Of a DNA stretch of 64,000 bases, positions 29,312 through 41,667 are shown one piece after another. This DNA comes from Marmoricola sp. Leaf446 (lineage in GTDB: Bacteria; Actinomycetota; Actinomycetes; Propionibacteriales; Nocardioidaceae). The position numbers and the translations under genes are program-made. The notes under the pieces are model-generated. The model searched no databases. It was given only the letters and a program-made list of their open reading frames with translations, and had not been told where the DNA came from. How positions within the stretch are numbered: position 1 is the stretch's first letter; every line of letters starts with the position of its first letter. Where the stretch lies: contig NZ_LMRF01000001.1 in assembly GCF_001424755.1 (NCBI RefSeq), forward strand, positions 1,408,544 to 1,472,543, written 5' to 3'.

Positions 29312-30501
29312 TGGGGCAGTACGCCGCGCTGGGCGACGTCGCCGGCAAGCGCGTCCTGGTCCGCTCGGACCTCAACGTCCCGCTCGACGGCGACCGGATC
29401 ACCGACGACGGCCGCATCCGGGCCAGCGTGCCGACGATCCGCGAGCTGAGCGAGGCCGGGGCCCGGGTCGTCGTGACGGCCCACCTGGGCCGTCCGAAGG
29501 GCGAGCCCGACGCGGCGTACTCCCTGCGGCCGGTGGCCGCCCGCCTCGGCGAGCTGCTCGAGCGCGAGGTGGCCTTCGCCGAGGACACCGTGGGCGAGTC
29601 CGCCCGCGCCGTGGTCGACGGCCTGGCCGACGGCGACGTCGCCGTGCTGGAGAACGTCCGCTTCAACGCGGGCGAGACCAGCAAGGACGACGCCGAACGC
29701 GGCGCCTTCGCCGACCAGCTCGCGGGCCTGGCCGACGCGTTCGTCAGCGACGGCTTCGGCGTGGTGCACCGCAAGCAGGCGAGCGTCTACGACGTGGCCC
29801 AGCGGCTGCCCCACGCCATGGGCGGCCTGGTCTCGACCGAGATCGAGGTGCTGCAGCGACTGACCCGGGACGTGCAGCGGCCCTACGTCGTCGTGCTCGG
29901 CGGCTCGAAGGTCAGCGACAAGCTGGCCGTCATCGACAACCTGCTCGGCAAGGCCGACACCCTGCTGATCGGGGGCGGGATGGTGTTCACCTTCCTGGCC
30001 GCCGAGGGGCACGAGGTGGGCAAGAGCCTGCTGGAGCAGGACCAGGTCGAGACCTGCCGCGACTACCTGCGGCGCTCGCGGGAGTCGGGCGTGGAGATCG
30101 TGCTGCCCACCGACGTCGTGGTGGCGCCGGAGTTCAAGGCCGACGCCCCGCCCACCACGGTCGTGGTCGACGCGATCCCCGCCGACCAGATCGGCCTCGA
30201 CATCGGGCCCGACTCCGCGACCGCGTTCGCCGAGCGCATCGCGGGCGCCACGACGGTGTTCTGGAACGGCCCGATGGGCGTCTTCGAGTTCGACGCCTTC
30301 GCCGGCGGCACCCGCGCCGTCGCCCAGGCGCTGACCGAGGTCGACGGGCTCTCCGTCGTCGGCGGTGGCGACTCGGCCGCGGCCGTGCGCCGGCTCGGCT
30401 TCGCCGACGACGCGTTCGGGCACATCTCGACCGGGGGAGGGGCCAGCCTGGAGTACCTCGAGGGCAAGGAGCTCCCCGGCATCACCGTCCTGGAGGACTG
30501 A
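29311..30501 (+). CDS. pgk: Phosphoglycerate kinase
   Basis: A 396-residue PGK forming ATP from 1,3-bisphosphoglycerate. [27 protein letters not shown] and GGSKVSDKL mark the N-domain; NGPMGVFE and [14 protein letters not shown] bind nucleotide in the C-domain. Immediately before tpiA in the same operon. Confidence 0.98.
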
Positions 30502-30502
30502 C

Positions 30503-31318
<816 letters not shown>

Positions 31319-31336
31319 ACCGCGCGCCTCATCGGT

Positions 31337-31342
31337 TAGGGT
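31337..31342 (+). promoter_or_regulatory. -10 TAGGGT of secG
   Basis: TAGGGT ends 7 bases before the GTG at 31350. Confidence 0.45.
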
Positions 31343-31349
31343 CGCGCTC

Positions 31350-31586
31350 GTGGTTATCGTCTTCGAGGTCTTGCTCGTCATCACGAGCCTGCTCCTGATC
31401 CTGCTGGTGCTCCTCCACAAGGGGCGCGGCGGCGGGATGTCGGACATGTTCGGCGGCGGCATGTCGAGTGGCCTGGGTGGCTCCTCGGTGGCCGAGCGAA
31501 ACCTCGACCGGATCACCGTCGGCCTGCTGCTGGTGTGGTTCGCGTGCGTGGTCGGGCTCGGGCTGCTGCTCAAGACCAGCAACTGA
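31350..31586 (+). CDS. secG: Preprotein translocase subunit SecG
   Basis: A 78-residue SecG with two hydrophobic segments (about residues 2-22 and 54-74) and the central conserved loop HKGRGGGMSDMFGGG. It is the small, non-essential part of the SecYEG channel that aids protein export. The gap-pgk-tpi-secG order is conserved in actinobacteria. Confidence 0.95.
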   Translation: MVIVFEVLLVITSLLLILLVLLHKGRGGGMSDMFGGGMSSGLGGSSVAERNLDRITVGLLLVWFACVVGLGLLLKTSN

Positions 31587-31611
31587 CCCAACCTCGACGA
31601 AGGAGACCAGC

Positions 31612-31971
31612 GTGGCAGGCGGAGGAAGCGCGATCCGGGGCAGCCGTATCGGCGCCGGACCCATGGGTGAGGCCGAGCGCGGCGAGGCCGCCCCCCGGCA
31701 GAACATCACCTACTTCTGCTCCCACGAGCACCGGACCCTGATCGCGTTCGCGATCGAGGCCGTGGTCCCCGAGTCCTGGGACTGCCCCCGCTGCGGGCTC
31801 CCGGCCAGCATGGACTCCGACAACCCGCCGCCGGCGCCCAAGATCGAGCCCTACAAGACGCACCTCGCCTACGTGAAGGAGCGCCGCTCCGACGCCGAGG
31901 CCAAGGACATCCTCAACGAGGCCCTGTCCACGCTGCGCCAGCGCCGCAAGTCCGGCGACCTGATCTTCTAG
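31612..31971 (+). CDS. rbpA: RNA polymerase-binding protein RbpA
   Basis: A 119-residue actinobacterial RbpA, which binds RNA polymerase and the principal sigma factor and stabilises the open complex. The N-terminal tail (SAIRGSRIGAGPMGE) contacts the polymerase, the core has C36, H40, C58 and C61 (CSHEH ... CPRC), which could hold zinc as in Streptomyces RbpA, and the C-terminal sigma-interaction helices contain KTHLAYVKERRS. A GAAGGAG ribosome binding site precedes the GTG. Its end abuts the left array of 32-bp repeats. Confidence 0.95.
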   Translation: MAGGGSAIRGSRIGAGPMGEAERGEAAPRQNITYFCSHEHRTLIAFAIEAVVPESWDCPRCGLPASMDSDNPPPAPKIEPYKTHLAYVKERRSDAEAKDILNEALSTLRQRRKSGDLIF

Positions 31972-31972
31972 C

Positions 31973-32060
31973 GCGACCGGGCACTCGGCGTACGCCGGAG
32001 CGCGCCGAGTGGGCGTTCCGCGTCCGCCTGGGGGGACCGAGCGGGCACTCCGCGTACGGC
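31973..32060 (-). repeat. Left array of 32-bp repeats (inverted relative to right array)
   Basis: Read on the minus strand, two complete 32-base units (32016-32047 and 31984-32015) start TGCCCGCTCGG and CGCCCACTCGG and end GCGGAA and GCCGAG. A partial unit precedes them (about 32048-32060, ending GTACGCGGAG) and a terminal stub TGCCCGGTCGC (31973-31983) follows. The stub begins one base after the rbpA stop. There are no spacers between units, so this is not CRISPR. Confidence 0.75.
31982..32011 (+). terminator. Hairpin after rbpA (within the repeat array)
   Basis: CACTCGGCG (31982-31990) pairs with CGCCGAGTG (32003-32011) around 12 bases. It may serve as the rbpA terminator, and it is a property of one 32-bp unit plus its neighbour. 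Confidence 0.5.
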
Positions 32061-32119
32061 GCGGGACGCGGTTCCCTGACCGCCTGTGGACGACGCCAGC
32101 GGTACGCGACCGGCTCGGG

Positions 32120-32125
32120 CAGGCT
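32120..32125 (+). promoter_or_regulatory. -10-like CAGGCT of the repeat-flanked AbiEi/DUF559 gene
   Basis: CAGGCT ends 6 bases before GTG 32132. The same hexamer is found before the paralogue at 752. Confidence 0.35.
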
Positions 32126-32131
32126 GCCCCG

Positions 32132-33103
32132 GTGCGCTCCGACTGGCTCGACGACACCGGCAGTCTCCTCGGGCCGCGCTGCCCGCTCCCGCTGTCGTGG
32201 CCCTTCACCCGGGGCCAGGCCGCGGGGTGGGGCGTGTCCCGCCGCCACTTCGACGCCCTGGTGCGCGACGGGCTCGTGCGTCCGGTCGTCCGTGGGGCGT
32301 ACGTCGCGTCGCAGGCGCCGGACGACGTCGCGGTGCGTGCTGCGGCGCTCGCGCTCGTCGTGCCCGACCATGCGGTCGTGGCGGACCGCACCGCAGCCTG
32401 GCTGCACGGCGTCGACATCCTGCCCCGCTCGGCGGTGCACGCTCCACCGCCCTTGCAGGTCGTCAGTGACCTCGACACCCGGGTCAGGCGCCCGGAGACC
32501 GACGGGCATCGGCGCGGACTGGCGGCCCGCGACGTCGATACCGTGCACGGCGTCCGAGTGACCTCGCCCGCCCGCACGGCTCTCGACCTGGGCCGGCTGC
32601 TGTGGCGCTTCGACGCGCTCGCTGCGCTCGACGGCTTCCTGCGCGTCGGCGTACGTCGTGAGGAGCTGGTCGCCGAGTGTGCCAGGTTCCGAGGCTTCCG
32701 CGGGGTCCGGCAGCTGCGCGCGCTGGTGCCGCTGGCGGACGGACTCTCCGAGTCACCGGGCGAGTCGGCGCTGCGCCTGTGGTGGTACGACGCAGGCCTG
32801 GCCACCCCGGTGCCGCAGCACTGGCTGCAGGACGACCGGGGTGTGGACCGCTGCCGCCTCGACCTCGCCGACCCGCCGAGCCGCTTCGGCGCAGAGTACG
32901 ACGGGGAGGAGCACCACACGAGCGAGGACGACCGTGCGCACGACCAGACGAGGAGGGACTGGGCGGCAGCGCGACACTGGCGCGTCGAGGTGTTCACCAA
33001 GCAGGACGTGTACGGCAGCGGCGCCGACCCGGTCCCGCGCCTGCAGGAGGCCCACGCCGCGGCCCGCCGCTCGATCAGCCGGTGGACCCCACGCCTGCGT
33101 TGA
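32132..33103 (+). CDS. AbiEi-like winged-helix protein with intact DUF559 (PD-(D/E)XK) nuclease domain
   Basis: A 323-residue protein. The N-terminal half is a winged-helix/AbiEi-type domain (WPFTRGQAAGWGVSRRHF, LVRPVVRGAYVA, VADRTAAWLHGVDI). The C-terminal half has the restriction-endonuclease-like DUF559/Vsr pattern: PGESALRL with the first Glu, RLDLADP with Asp, AEYDGEEHH, then RAHDQTRRDW and WRVEVF. These residues look intact, unlike in the paralogue at 752-1708. No toxin partner is adjacent. The gene sits alone between rbpA and pgl, flanked on both sides by inverted arrays of a 32-bp repeat. Function unknown; a defence or mobile-element role is inference. Confidence 0.65.
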   Translation: MRSDWLDDTGSLLGPRCPLPLSWPFTRGQAAGWGVSRRHFDALVRDGLVRPVVRGAYVASQAPDDVAVRAAALALVVPDHAVVADRTAAWLHGVDILPRSAVHAPPPLQVVSDLDTRVRRPETDGHRRGLAARDVDTVHGVRVTSPARTALDLGRLLWRFDALAALDGFLRVGVRREELVAECARFRGFRGVRQLRALVPLADGLSESPGESALRLWWYDAGLATPVPQHWLQDDRGVDRCRLDLADPPSRFGAEYDGEEHHTSEDDRAHDQTRRDWAAARHWRVEVFTKQDVYGSGADPVPRLQEAHAAARRSISRWTPRLR

Positions 33104-33123
33104 CCCAGGTCGGTGTCCGTCGA

Positions 33124-33231
33124 ACGCCCGGTGGGCCGTCTGCGGCGTACACAGAACGCCGGCTCGGCGGGCTCCGGCGCGCACCGAGTGCCCGGTCGGC
33201 GGGCTGGGGCGTGCGAGAAGTGCCCGGTCGC
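33124..33231 (+). repeat. Right array of 32-bp repeats
   Basis: Units at 33124-33155, 33156-33188 (33 bases) and 33189-33220 start ACGCCCGGTGG, ACGCCGGCTCGG and TGCCCGGTCGG and end CACAGA, ACCGAG and GAGAAG. A stub TGCCCGGTCGC (33221-33231) touches the pgl stop codon. The same unit family as 31973-32060 in opposite orientation; the 15-base CCGAGTGCCCGGTCG at 33184-33198 is the exact reverse complement of 31975-31989 apart from any boundary base. Confidence 0.75.
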
Positions 33232-33950
33232 TAGAGCTTGCTGGCTGCTGGCTCGTCGAGCCACCAGGTCCGATCGGTCGCGGTGATGCCGCGGGCGGGG
33301 GTCTCGTGGACGGAGCCCTCGTCGGCCAGGGCGCGGGCCACGGCGTCGGCCTTGCCCTCGCCGCTGACCAGGAACCACACCGCGCGGGTGCGGTTGAGGG
33401 CGGGGAAGGTGAGGGTGATCCGCTCCGGCGGCGGCTTGGGGGAGTCGGTGACGCCCAGTGCGACCTCGTCGTCGCGGTCGAGCTGGGGGTGTCCGGGGAA
33501 CAGGGAGGCGACGTGTCCGTCGGGGCCGAGCCCGAGCAGCACGAGGTCGAAGGCCCCGCCGCCGGTCGACCGGACCGCCTCGCCGTAGGCGGCGGCCGCC
33601 GCGTGGACGTCGGCGTGCGACTCGTCGGCGGCCGGCATGGCGTGCACGCGCAGGGCGTCGACGCCGACGACGTCGAGCAGGTCGCGCCCCACGCCCCGGT
33701 CGTTGCGGTCGGAGGAGTCGGCGGCGACGTAGCGCTCGTCGCCCCACCAGAAGTCGACCTGGGTCCAGTCGACGGCCGAGGAGTCGAGCGCTGCGACGGC
33801 GCGGTAGATCTCGTCGGCGATGGTGCCGCCGGTGAGCGCGACCGAGGGCACGCGGCCCTCGGCCTGCACCTCGGCCAGCCGGGCGACGAACGCCTCGGCG
33901 ACGGCCGAGACCAGTCCGGCGGCGTCGGGGTAGCGCTTGAGGTCGGTCAT
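33231..33950 (-). CDS. pgl: 6-phosphogluconolactonase
   Basis: A 239-residue DevB-type lactonase that hydrolyses 6-phosphogluconolactone. SVALTGGTIADEIYRAV, DFWWGDERYVAADSSDRN and LLGLGPDGHVASLFPG are the family signatures. It is the last gene of the tkt-tal-pgi-zwf-opcA-pgl operon; its ATG overlaps the opcA stop by one base. Its stop codon abuts the right repeat array. Confidence 0.95.
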   Translation of the reverse strand: MTDLKRYPDAAGLVSAVAEAFVARLAEVQAEGRVPSVALTGGTIADEIYRAVAALDSSAVDWTQVDFWWGDERYVAADSSDRNDRGVGRDLLDVVGVDALRVHAMPAADESHADVHAAAAAYGEAVRSTGGGAFDLVLLGLGPDGHVASLFPGHPQLDRDDEVALGVTDSPKPPPERITLTFPALNRTRAVWFLVSGEGKADAVARALADEGSVHETPARGITATDRTWWLDEPAASKL

Positions 33951-34852
33951 CAGGACTCCTTCGTCAGGTGCCGCGCGACGGCGGCGTAGGTGTCGTCCTC
34001 GTCGAGCCGGCGCAGCTCCTCGGCCAGCAGCTCCGGGACCGTACGACGCTTCAGCGCGACGGGGCGGTCGGGCTGGCCGGGGGAGCGGAAGCTGGCCAGC
34101 AGGCCGTCGGGACGGGCGATGCTGACGTCGCCCTCGGCGGTGGTCATGGTGACCTCGGTCAGCCCGGGGCCCGCCGAGGTGTGACGGGACACCTCGACGC
34201 GCAAGCACAGCGAGAGCCACGCGACCAGCAGGTCGGCGCTGGGGCTGACCTTCTCGGCGCTGACGGAGGCGGCGGTGACCTTCGCCGGGTGCTGGTCGAG
34301 CGCGGCGGCGAGCAGCGCCCGCCACGGCGTCAGGCGGGTCCAGGCCAGGTCGGTGTTGCCCTTGGCGTACGCCGCGGCCTGGCGTCCGATGGCCTTGGTG
34401 CGCGCCGTGGTGGCACCGGCCGCGTCGGTGATCCGCCGCTGGGCCAGCCCGCCGAGCGGGTCGGCAGCCGGGTCGTGGGGCGCGTCGACGGGCCACCAGA
34501 CGGCCACGGGAGAGTCGGGCAGCAGCAGCGGCAGCACCACCGACTCGGGGTGCTTGACGACCTCGCCGTGGAGCCGGATCAGCGCGGTCTCGCCGCTCCA
34601 GCCGGCGCCGGTGCCGACCTGGGCGTCGACCCGGCCGTGGCCGCGGCCGTCGCCGAGGATGACGCCCAGTACCCGGGCGGGGTGCTCGTGGGACGCCTCG
34701 CGCGCGCACTCCATCGCCTGGGTGGCGTGGTCCTCGTCGACCACCACGACGAGCGTCATGACCATGCCCATCGCCGGCGACCCGGCGCTGGTCCGGGCCT
34801 CGACGAGCGCGGCGGCGATGCCGGCGGCGCTGGTCCCGGTCAGCTCTCTCAC
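33950..34852 (-). CDS. opcA: Glucose-6-phosphate dehydrogenase assembly protein OpcA
   Basis: A 300-residue OpcA, needed for assembly or activation of Zwf in actinobacteria and cyanobacteria. LVVVVDEDHATQAMECAREASHEHPARVLGVI and LPLLLPDSPVAVWWP are typical. Its GTG overlaps the zwf stop by 4 bases. Confidence 0.95.
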   Translation of the reverse strand: MRELTGTSAAGIAAALVEARTSAGSPAMGMVMTLVVVVDEDHATQAMECAREASHEHPARVLGVILGDGRGHGRVDAQVGTGAGWSGETALIRLHGEVVKHPESVVLPLLLPDSPVAVWWPVDAPHDPAADPLGGLAQRRITDAAGATTARTKAIGRQAAAYAKGNTDLAWTRLTPWRALLAAALDQHPAKVTAASVSAEKVSPSADLLVAWLSLCLRVEVSRHTSAGPGLTEVTMTTAEGDVSIARPDGLLASFRSPGQPDRPVALKRRTVPELLAEELRRLDEDDTYAAVARHLTKES

Positions 34853-36414
34853 GGTCGCCTCCAGGTGCGTCCGTCGCGGGCGAGCATCGCGTCGGCGCAC
34901 TCGGGGCCCCACCGACCGGGGGCGTACTGGTCGATGCCGTCGGCCGTTGGGGCGGCGTCGCGACGGGCCCAGTGCTCGATCACGGGGTCGAGGATCTTCC
35001 AGCTCAGCTCCACCTCGGCGTTCTGCGGGAACAGCGGCGGGTCGCCGAGCAGGACGTCGAGGATGAGCCGCTCGTAGGCCTCGGGGCTGGACTCGGTGAA
35101 CGAGCCGCCGTAGGCGAAGTCCATGTTGACGTCGCGGATCTCCATGGCGCCGCCGGGCACCTTGGAGCCGAACCGGATGGTGGCGCCCTCGTCGGGCTGG
35201 ATGCGGAACACGATCGCGTTCTGGGTGAGGTCCTCGGTCGCGGTCTCGGTGAACGGTAGGTGGGGTGCCCGCTTGAGCACCACGGCGATCTCGGTGACGC
35301 GGCGGCCCAGGCGCTTGCCGTGGCGCAGGTAGAACGGCACCCCGGCCCAGCGACGGGTCTCGACGTCGACGCGGATCGCGGCGAACGTCTCGGTCGTCGA
35401 GCTGGCCTCGATGTCGTCCTCGTCGAGGTAGCCGATGACCTTCTCGCCGCCGGCCCAGCCCGCGGCGTACTGGCCCCGGGCGGTGTGCAGGTCGAGCCGC
35501 GAGGGCAGCACCACCGAGGAGAGCACCTTCTCCTTCTCGGCCCGCAGGTTGACGGCGTCGAAGGACAGCGGCTCCTCCATCGCCACCAGCGCCAGCAGCT
35601 GGAGCAGGTGGTTCTGGATCACGTCCCGGGCGGCGCCGATGCCGTCGTAGTAGCCGGCGCGGCCGCCGATGCCGATGTCCTCGGCCATGGTGATCTGCAC
35701 GTGGTCGACGTAGTGGGAGTTCCAGATCGGCTCGAAGAGGTTGTTGGCGAAGCGCATCGCGAGGATGTTCTGCACCGTCTCCTTGCCGAGGTAGTGGTCG
35801 ATCCGGAAGACCGACTCGGGCGGGAAGACGTCGTTGATGACGGCGTTGAGCTCCCGGGCCGAGGCCAGGTCGTGGCCGAAGGGCTTCTCCACCACCACGC
35901 GGCGCCACGAACCCTCGGGTCCCTCGGTCAGGCCGTGCTCCTGCAGCTGGCCGATGACGTCGCCGAAGAACTTCGGCGGGATCGAGAGGTAGAACGCGTG
36001 GTTGCCGCCGGTGCCGCGGGAGACGTCGAGCTCCTCGATCGTGCGGCGCAGCGCGTCGAACTGCACGTCGTCGCCGAAGTCGCCCTGGACGAAGCGGAAG
36101 CCCTCGGCGAGCTGCTTCCACACCTCCTCGCGGAACTCGGTGCGGGCGTGCTGGCGGACCGAGTCGTGCACGATCTGCGCGAAGTCCTGGTCGGCCCACT
36201 CGCGGCGGGCGTACCCGACCAGGCTGAAGCCCGGGGGCAGCAGGCCGCGGTTGGCGAGGTCGTAGACCGCCGGCATCACCTTCTTGCGGGCGAGGTCGCC
36301 GGTCACGCCGAACAGCACCAGGCCGCAGGGGCCGGCGATCCGGGGCAGCCGGCGGTCGGCCGGATCGCGCAGCGGGTTGGTCCAGCCCTCGTCCGTCGAC
36401 GCTGCGGGGCTCAC
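34849..36414 (-). CDS. zwf: Glucose-6-phosphate 1-dehydrogenase
   Basis: A 521-residue G6PDH producing 6-phosphogluconolactone and [19 protein letters not shown] binds the cofactor, [13 protein letters not shown] holds the catalytic His and substrate residues, and VEKPFGHD and [10 protein letters not shown] are conserved. GTG 36414 is the start; it overlaps the pgi stop by 4 bases. Confidence 0.97.
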   Translation of the reverse strand: MSPAASTDEGWTNPLRDPADRRLPRIAGPCGLVLFGVTGDLARKKVMPAVYDLANRGLLPPGFSLVGYARREWADQDFAQIVHDSVRQHARTEFREEVWKQLAEGFRFVQGDFGDDVQFDALRRTIEELDVSRGTGGNHAFYLSIPPKFFGDVIGQLQEHGLTEGPEGSWRRVVVEKPFGHDLASARELNAVINDVFPPESVFRIDHYLGKETVQNILAMRFANNLFEPIWNSHYVDHVQITMAEDIGIGGRAGYYDGIGAARDVIQNHLLQLLALVAMEEPLSFDAVNLRAEKEKVLSSVVLPSRLDLHTARGQYAAGWAGGEKVIGYLDEDDIEASSTTETFAAIRVDVETRRWAGVPFYLRHGKRLGRRVTEIAVVLKRAPHLPFTETATEDLTQNAIVFRIQPDEGATIRFGSKVPGGAMEIRDVNMDFAYGGSFTESSPEAYERLILDVLLGDPPLFPQNAEVELSWKILDPVIEHWARRDAAPTADGIDQYAPGRWGPECADAMLARDGRTWRRP

Positions 36415-38090
36415 CGGCTGCGGTGCTCGCGGTAGTAGGCGATCAGGGCACGGGTCGACGCGTCCTGGGCCGCCAGGGCCTCCTCGTCGCCGGCGATGGC
36501 GGGGCCGACCTCCTGGGCCAGCTTCTTGCCCAGCTCGACGCCCCACTGGTCGAAGGAGTCGATGCCCCAGACCACGCCCTGGGTGAAGGTGACGTGCTCG
36601 TAGAGCGCGACCAGCTGCCCCAGGACCGACGGGGTCAGCGCCGGCGCCATGATCGAGGCGGTCGGCCGGTTGCCGGTGAACACGCGGGCGGGTACGACGG
36701 ACTCCTCGGTGCCCTCGGCGCGGACCTCCTCGGCCGTCTTGCCGAACGCCAGCGCGCGGGTCTGCGCGAAGAAGTTGGCCAGGAACAGCTCGTGGACGTC
36801 GGTGTCCCCGTCCTTGAGGTCGTACGCCGGGTCGGCGAACGCGATGAAGTCGGCCGGGACGATGCGGGTGCCCTGGTGGATCAGCTGGTAGAAGGCGTGC
36901 TGGCCGTTGGTGCCGGGCTCGCCCCAGAAGATCTCACCGGTCTCGGTGGTGACCGGCGAGCCGTCCCACCGCACCCCCTTGCCGTTGGACTCCATCGTCA
37001 GCTGTTGGAGGTACGCCGGGAAGCGGTGCAGCAGCTGGGAGTAGGGCAGCACCGCGTGGCTCTCCGCGCCCAGGAAGTTGCCGTACCAGACGTTGAGCAG
37101 CCCCATCAGCAGCGGCACGTTGGCGGCCGGCTCGGTGGTGCGGAAGTGCTCGTCCATCGCGTGGAACCCGGCCAGCAGCTCGGCGAACCGCTCGGGACCG
37201 ATGGCGACCACCAGCGAGGTCCCGATCGCGGAGTCCAGCGAGTAGCGGCCCCCGACCCAGTCCCAGAAGCCGAAGGCGTTGTCGGGGTCGATGCCGAAGT
37301 CGGCGACCTTGTCGAGCGCGGTGGAGACGGCCACGAAGTGCTTGGCCACGGCCTCCTCGGCGTCGGCGTCGGCCAGGCCGTCGAGGAGCCAGGCCTTGCA
37401 GAGCCGGGCGTTGGTCAGGGTCTCCAGGGTGCCGAAGGTCTTGCTGGAGACGATGAACAGCGTCGTGGCCGGGTCGAGGCCGGCCAGCGTCGTGGCCGCG
37501 TCGGTGGGGTCGATGTTGCTGATGAACCGGCACTCCAGACCCTCCTGGCGGTACGCCGCGAGGGCCTCGTAGGCCATCACGGGGCCGAGGTCGGACCCGC
37601 CGATGCCGATGTTGACGACCGTGCGGATGCGCTGGCCGGTGACCCCGGTCCACGACCCGTCGCGCACCGAGGTGGCGAACGCGTAGACCCGCTCGAGCAC
37701 CTCGTGGACGTCGCGGACGACGTCCTGGCCGTCCACCGCGAGCCGGGCGTCGGCGGGCAGTCGCAGCGCGGTGTGCAGCACCGCGCGGTCCTCGGTCGCG
37801 TTGACGTGCTCGCCGGCGAGCATCGCGTCGCGACGCCGGGTGACGCCGACCTCCTCGGCCAGCGCGAGCAGCGCCTCGAGCACGTCGTCGTGCACCAGGG
37901 CCTTGGACAGGTCGACCCGCAGGTCGCCCGCCGTGTGGGTGTAGCGCTCGACCCGACCGGGATCGGTGTCGAACCACGTCCGGAGGTCGGGCTCGAGACG
38001 GTCGGCCAGCTCTTGGAGCCGACCCCACGCCCGGGTGGACGTCGGGTCGACGGGAGCGACCGGTGCGTCGTGCCCGGGCGTGGCGCTCAC
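36411..38090 (-). CDS. pgi: Glucose-6-phosphate isomerase
   Basis: A 559-residue PGI interconverting glucose- and fructose-6-phosphate. [35 protein letters not shown] and [19 protein letters not shown] are the classic active-site blocks. Its presence inside the pentose-phosphate operon links sugar-phosphate recycling to NADPH production. Overlaps tal by 4 bases (GTGA). Confidence 0.97.
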   Translation of the reverse strand: MSATPGHDAPVAPVDPTSTRAWGRLQELADRLEPDLRTWFDTDPGRVERYTHTAGDLRVDLSKALVHDDVLEALLALAEEVGVTRRRDAMLAGEHVNATEDRAVLHTALRLPADARLAVDGQDVVRDVHEVLERVYAFATSVRDGSWTGVTGQRIRTVVNIGIGGSDLGPVMAYEALAAYRQEGLECRFISNIDPTDAATTLAGLDPATTLFIVSSKTFGTLETLTNARLCKAWLLDGLADADAEEAVAKHFVAVSTALDKVADFGIDPDNAFGFWDWVGGRYSLDSAIGTSLVVAIGPERFAELLAGFHAMDEHFRTTEPAANVPLLMGLLNVWYGNFLGAESHAVLPYSQLLHRFPAYLQQLTMESNGKGVRWDGSPVTTETGEIFWGEPGTNGQHAFYQLIHQGTRIVPADFIAFADPAYDLKDGDTDVHELFLANFFAQTRALAFGKTAEEVRAEGTEESVVPARVFTGNRPTASIMAPALTPSVLGQLVALYEHVTFTQGVVWGIDSFDQWGVELGKKLAQEVGPAIAGDEEALAAQDASTRALIAYYREHRSR

Positions 38091-39193
38091 GCCTGGGTCG
38101 CCCCGTCGAGCTGCCCCTGGACCGTCTTGAGCAGGTCGTTCCAGGCCGACTCGAACTTCTCCACGCCCTCGCGCTCGATGGTGGCGATGACGTCGTCGTA
38201 GTCGACGCCGGCCCCGGCGAGGGCGTCCATCACCTGGCGGGCGTCGTCGTAGAACGGCCGGACCCGGTCGCCGGTGACCTCGGCGTGGTCGCGCGTGGCC
38301 TCGAGCGTCTTGCCCGGCATCGTGTTCACGGTGTTCTCGACGACCAGGTCGACGACGTACATCGTGTCGGAGTACTCCGGGTTCTTGACCCCGGTCGAGG
38401 CCCACAGCGGGCGCTGCTTGCGGGCGCCCTCGGCCTCGAGGGCCTCCCAGCGCTCGCCGGAGAAGAACTCCTCGTAGGCCTGGTAGGCCAGCCGCGCGTT
38501 GGCGACGCCCGCCTTGCCCTTGAGCGAGGTGTCGGCGCCGGACTTCTCGATCCGGTTGTCGATCTCGGTGTCGACACGGGAGACGAAGAAGGACGCCACC
38601 GAGTGGATCTTCGACAGGTCGTGGCCACCTGCCTTGGCCTTCTCGAGACCGGTGACGTAGGCCTCCATCACCGAGCGGTAGCGCTCGAGACCGAAGATCA
38701 GGGTGACGTTGACGCTGATGCCCTCGCCCAGGGTGTCGGAGATGGCGGGCGCGCCCTCGGTGGTGGCAGGGATCTTGATCAGCAGGTTCTCGCGGTCGAC
38801 CTCGGCCCACAGCTCCTTCGCCGAGGCGAAGGTGGCGTCCTGGTCGTGGGCCAGCAGCGGCGAGACCTCGATGGAGACCCGGCCGTCGACGCCGTTGGTG
38901 GCGTCGAAGACCGGCTTGAGCACGTCGCAGGCGTTGCGCACGTCGGTCGTGGTCAGCGCGAACACGGTCTTGTCGACGTCGGCGCCCTCGGCGGCGAGCT
39001 CGCGCACCTGCGGGGTGTACTTCTCGCCCTTGGCGAGCGCGGAGGCGAAGATCGAGGGGTTGGTGGTGACGCCGACGACGTGGTCCTCGTCGATGAGGCG
39101 CTTCAGCTCGCCGTCCTCGATGAGCTCGCGCGAGAGGTCGTCGAGCCAGATGGAGACTCCGGCGTCGCTCAGGTCCTTGAGACGGTCGGTCAT
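38087..39193 (-). CDS. tal: Transaldolase
   Basis: A 368-residue transaldolase of the actinobacterial type. [17 protein letters not shown] opens the protein, and LLIKIPAT contains the Schiff-base Lys. It transfers a dihydroxyacetone unit between sedoheptulose-7-phosphate and glyceraldehyde-3-phosphate. Separated from tkt by 120 bases that hold a hairpin and a short repeat. Confidence 0.96.
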   Translation of the reverse strand: MTDRLKDLSDAGVSIWLDDLSRELIEDGELKRLIDEDHVVGVTTNPSIFASALAKGEKYTPQVRELAAEGADVDKTVFALTTTDVRNACDVLKPVFDATNGVDGRVSIEVSPLLAHDQDATFASAKELWAEVDRENLLIKIPATTEGAPAISDTLGEGISVNVTLIFGLERYRSVMEAYVTGLEKAKAGGHDLSKIHSVASFFVSRVDTEIDNRIEKSGADTSLKGKAGVANARLAYQAYEEFFSGERWEALEAEGARKQRPLWASTGVKNPEYSDTMYVVDLVVENTVNTMPGKTLEATRDHAEVTGDRVRPFYDDARQVMDALAGAGVDYDDVIATIEREGVEKFESAWNDLLKTVQGQLDGATQA

Positions 39194-39236
39194 GGTGGGT
39201 TCCTCCCCAGTCGGGGCCTCGGGACCGAGACCCGGT

Positions 39237-39269
39237 GTGCGTGGTCGTGCGTGTCGTGCGTGGTCGTGC
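39237..39269 (-). repeat. 14-bp direct repeat in the tkt-tal gap
   Basis: GTGCGTGGTCGTGC occurs at 39237-39250 and again, identical, at 39256-39269 with five bases between. Probably a slippage product; no function evident. Confidence 0.6.
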
Positions 39270-39280
39270 CTGACGTGCAG

Positions 39281-39307
39281 GGCCCGGGCGACGGCGCCGC
39301 CCGGGCC
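39281..39307 (-). terminator. Hairpin directly after tkt
   Basis: GGCCCGGGCG (39281-39290) and CGCCCGGGCC (39298-39307) form a perfect 10-bp stem with a 7-base loop, 6 bases beyond the tkt stop. It may be a partial terminator that lowers expression of the downstream genes. Confidence 0.6.
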
Positions 39308-39313
39308 GGTGGC

Positions 39314-41416
<2,103 letters not shown>

Positions 41417-41452
41417 GGTGTGCGTTTCCTCTCGTCGCGTGGATGCGGTTCG

Positions 41453-41458
41453 AGCCTA
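41453..41458 (-). promoter_or_regulatory. -10 TAGGCT of the tkt operon
   Basis: TAGGCT on the minus strand, giving a leader of about 30 bases that includes the ribosome binding site GAGAGGAAA. Confidence 0.4.
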
Positions 41459-41517
41459 GTGCGGCGCTACGGTGCAGGTCACGTCCGCCGGGTTCGTGGC
41501 AGGCGGGGTGGCACCGA

Positions 41518-41597
41518 TAGACTCGTGACGACCCGGTACCCGAACAGGTGCGACCCACCGTCGCCCCCAGGGGCTCCACCGGTGATAACGGTCACCG
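41518..41597 (+). promoter_or_regulatory. ctaB upstream region: -10 and inverted repeat
   Basis: TAGACT at 41518-41523 is a -10 candidate with a leader of about 138 bases. CGGTGA and TCACCG (41580-41585 and 41592-41597) form 6-base inverted arms around TAACGG, a possible operator. Confidence 0.35.
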
Positions 41598-41667
41598 CTC
41601 CACCCCCGGTGCCCCACCTGCTCGTCGTCCGCTCCCCGTCCCGCACGCCCACCGAAGGCGAGGCCCC

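Noticed and set aside
31973-33231. 32-bp repeats as a CRISPR array
   Set aside because: Units are directly adjacent with no spacers, diverge from each other, and no cas genes are in the window.
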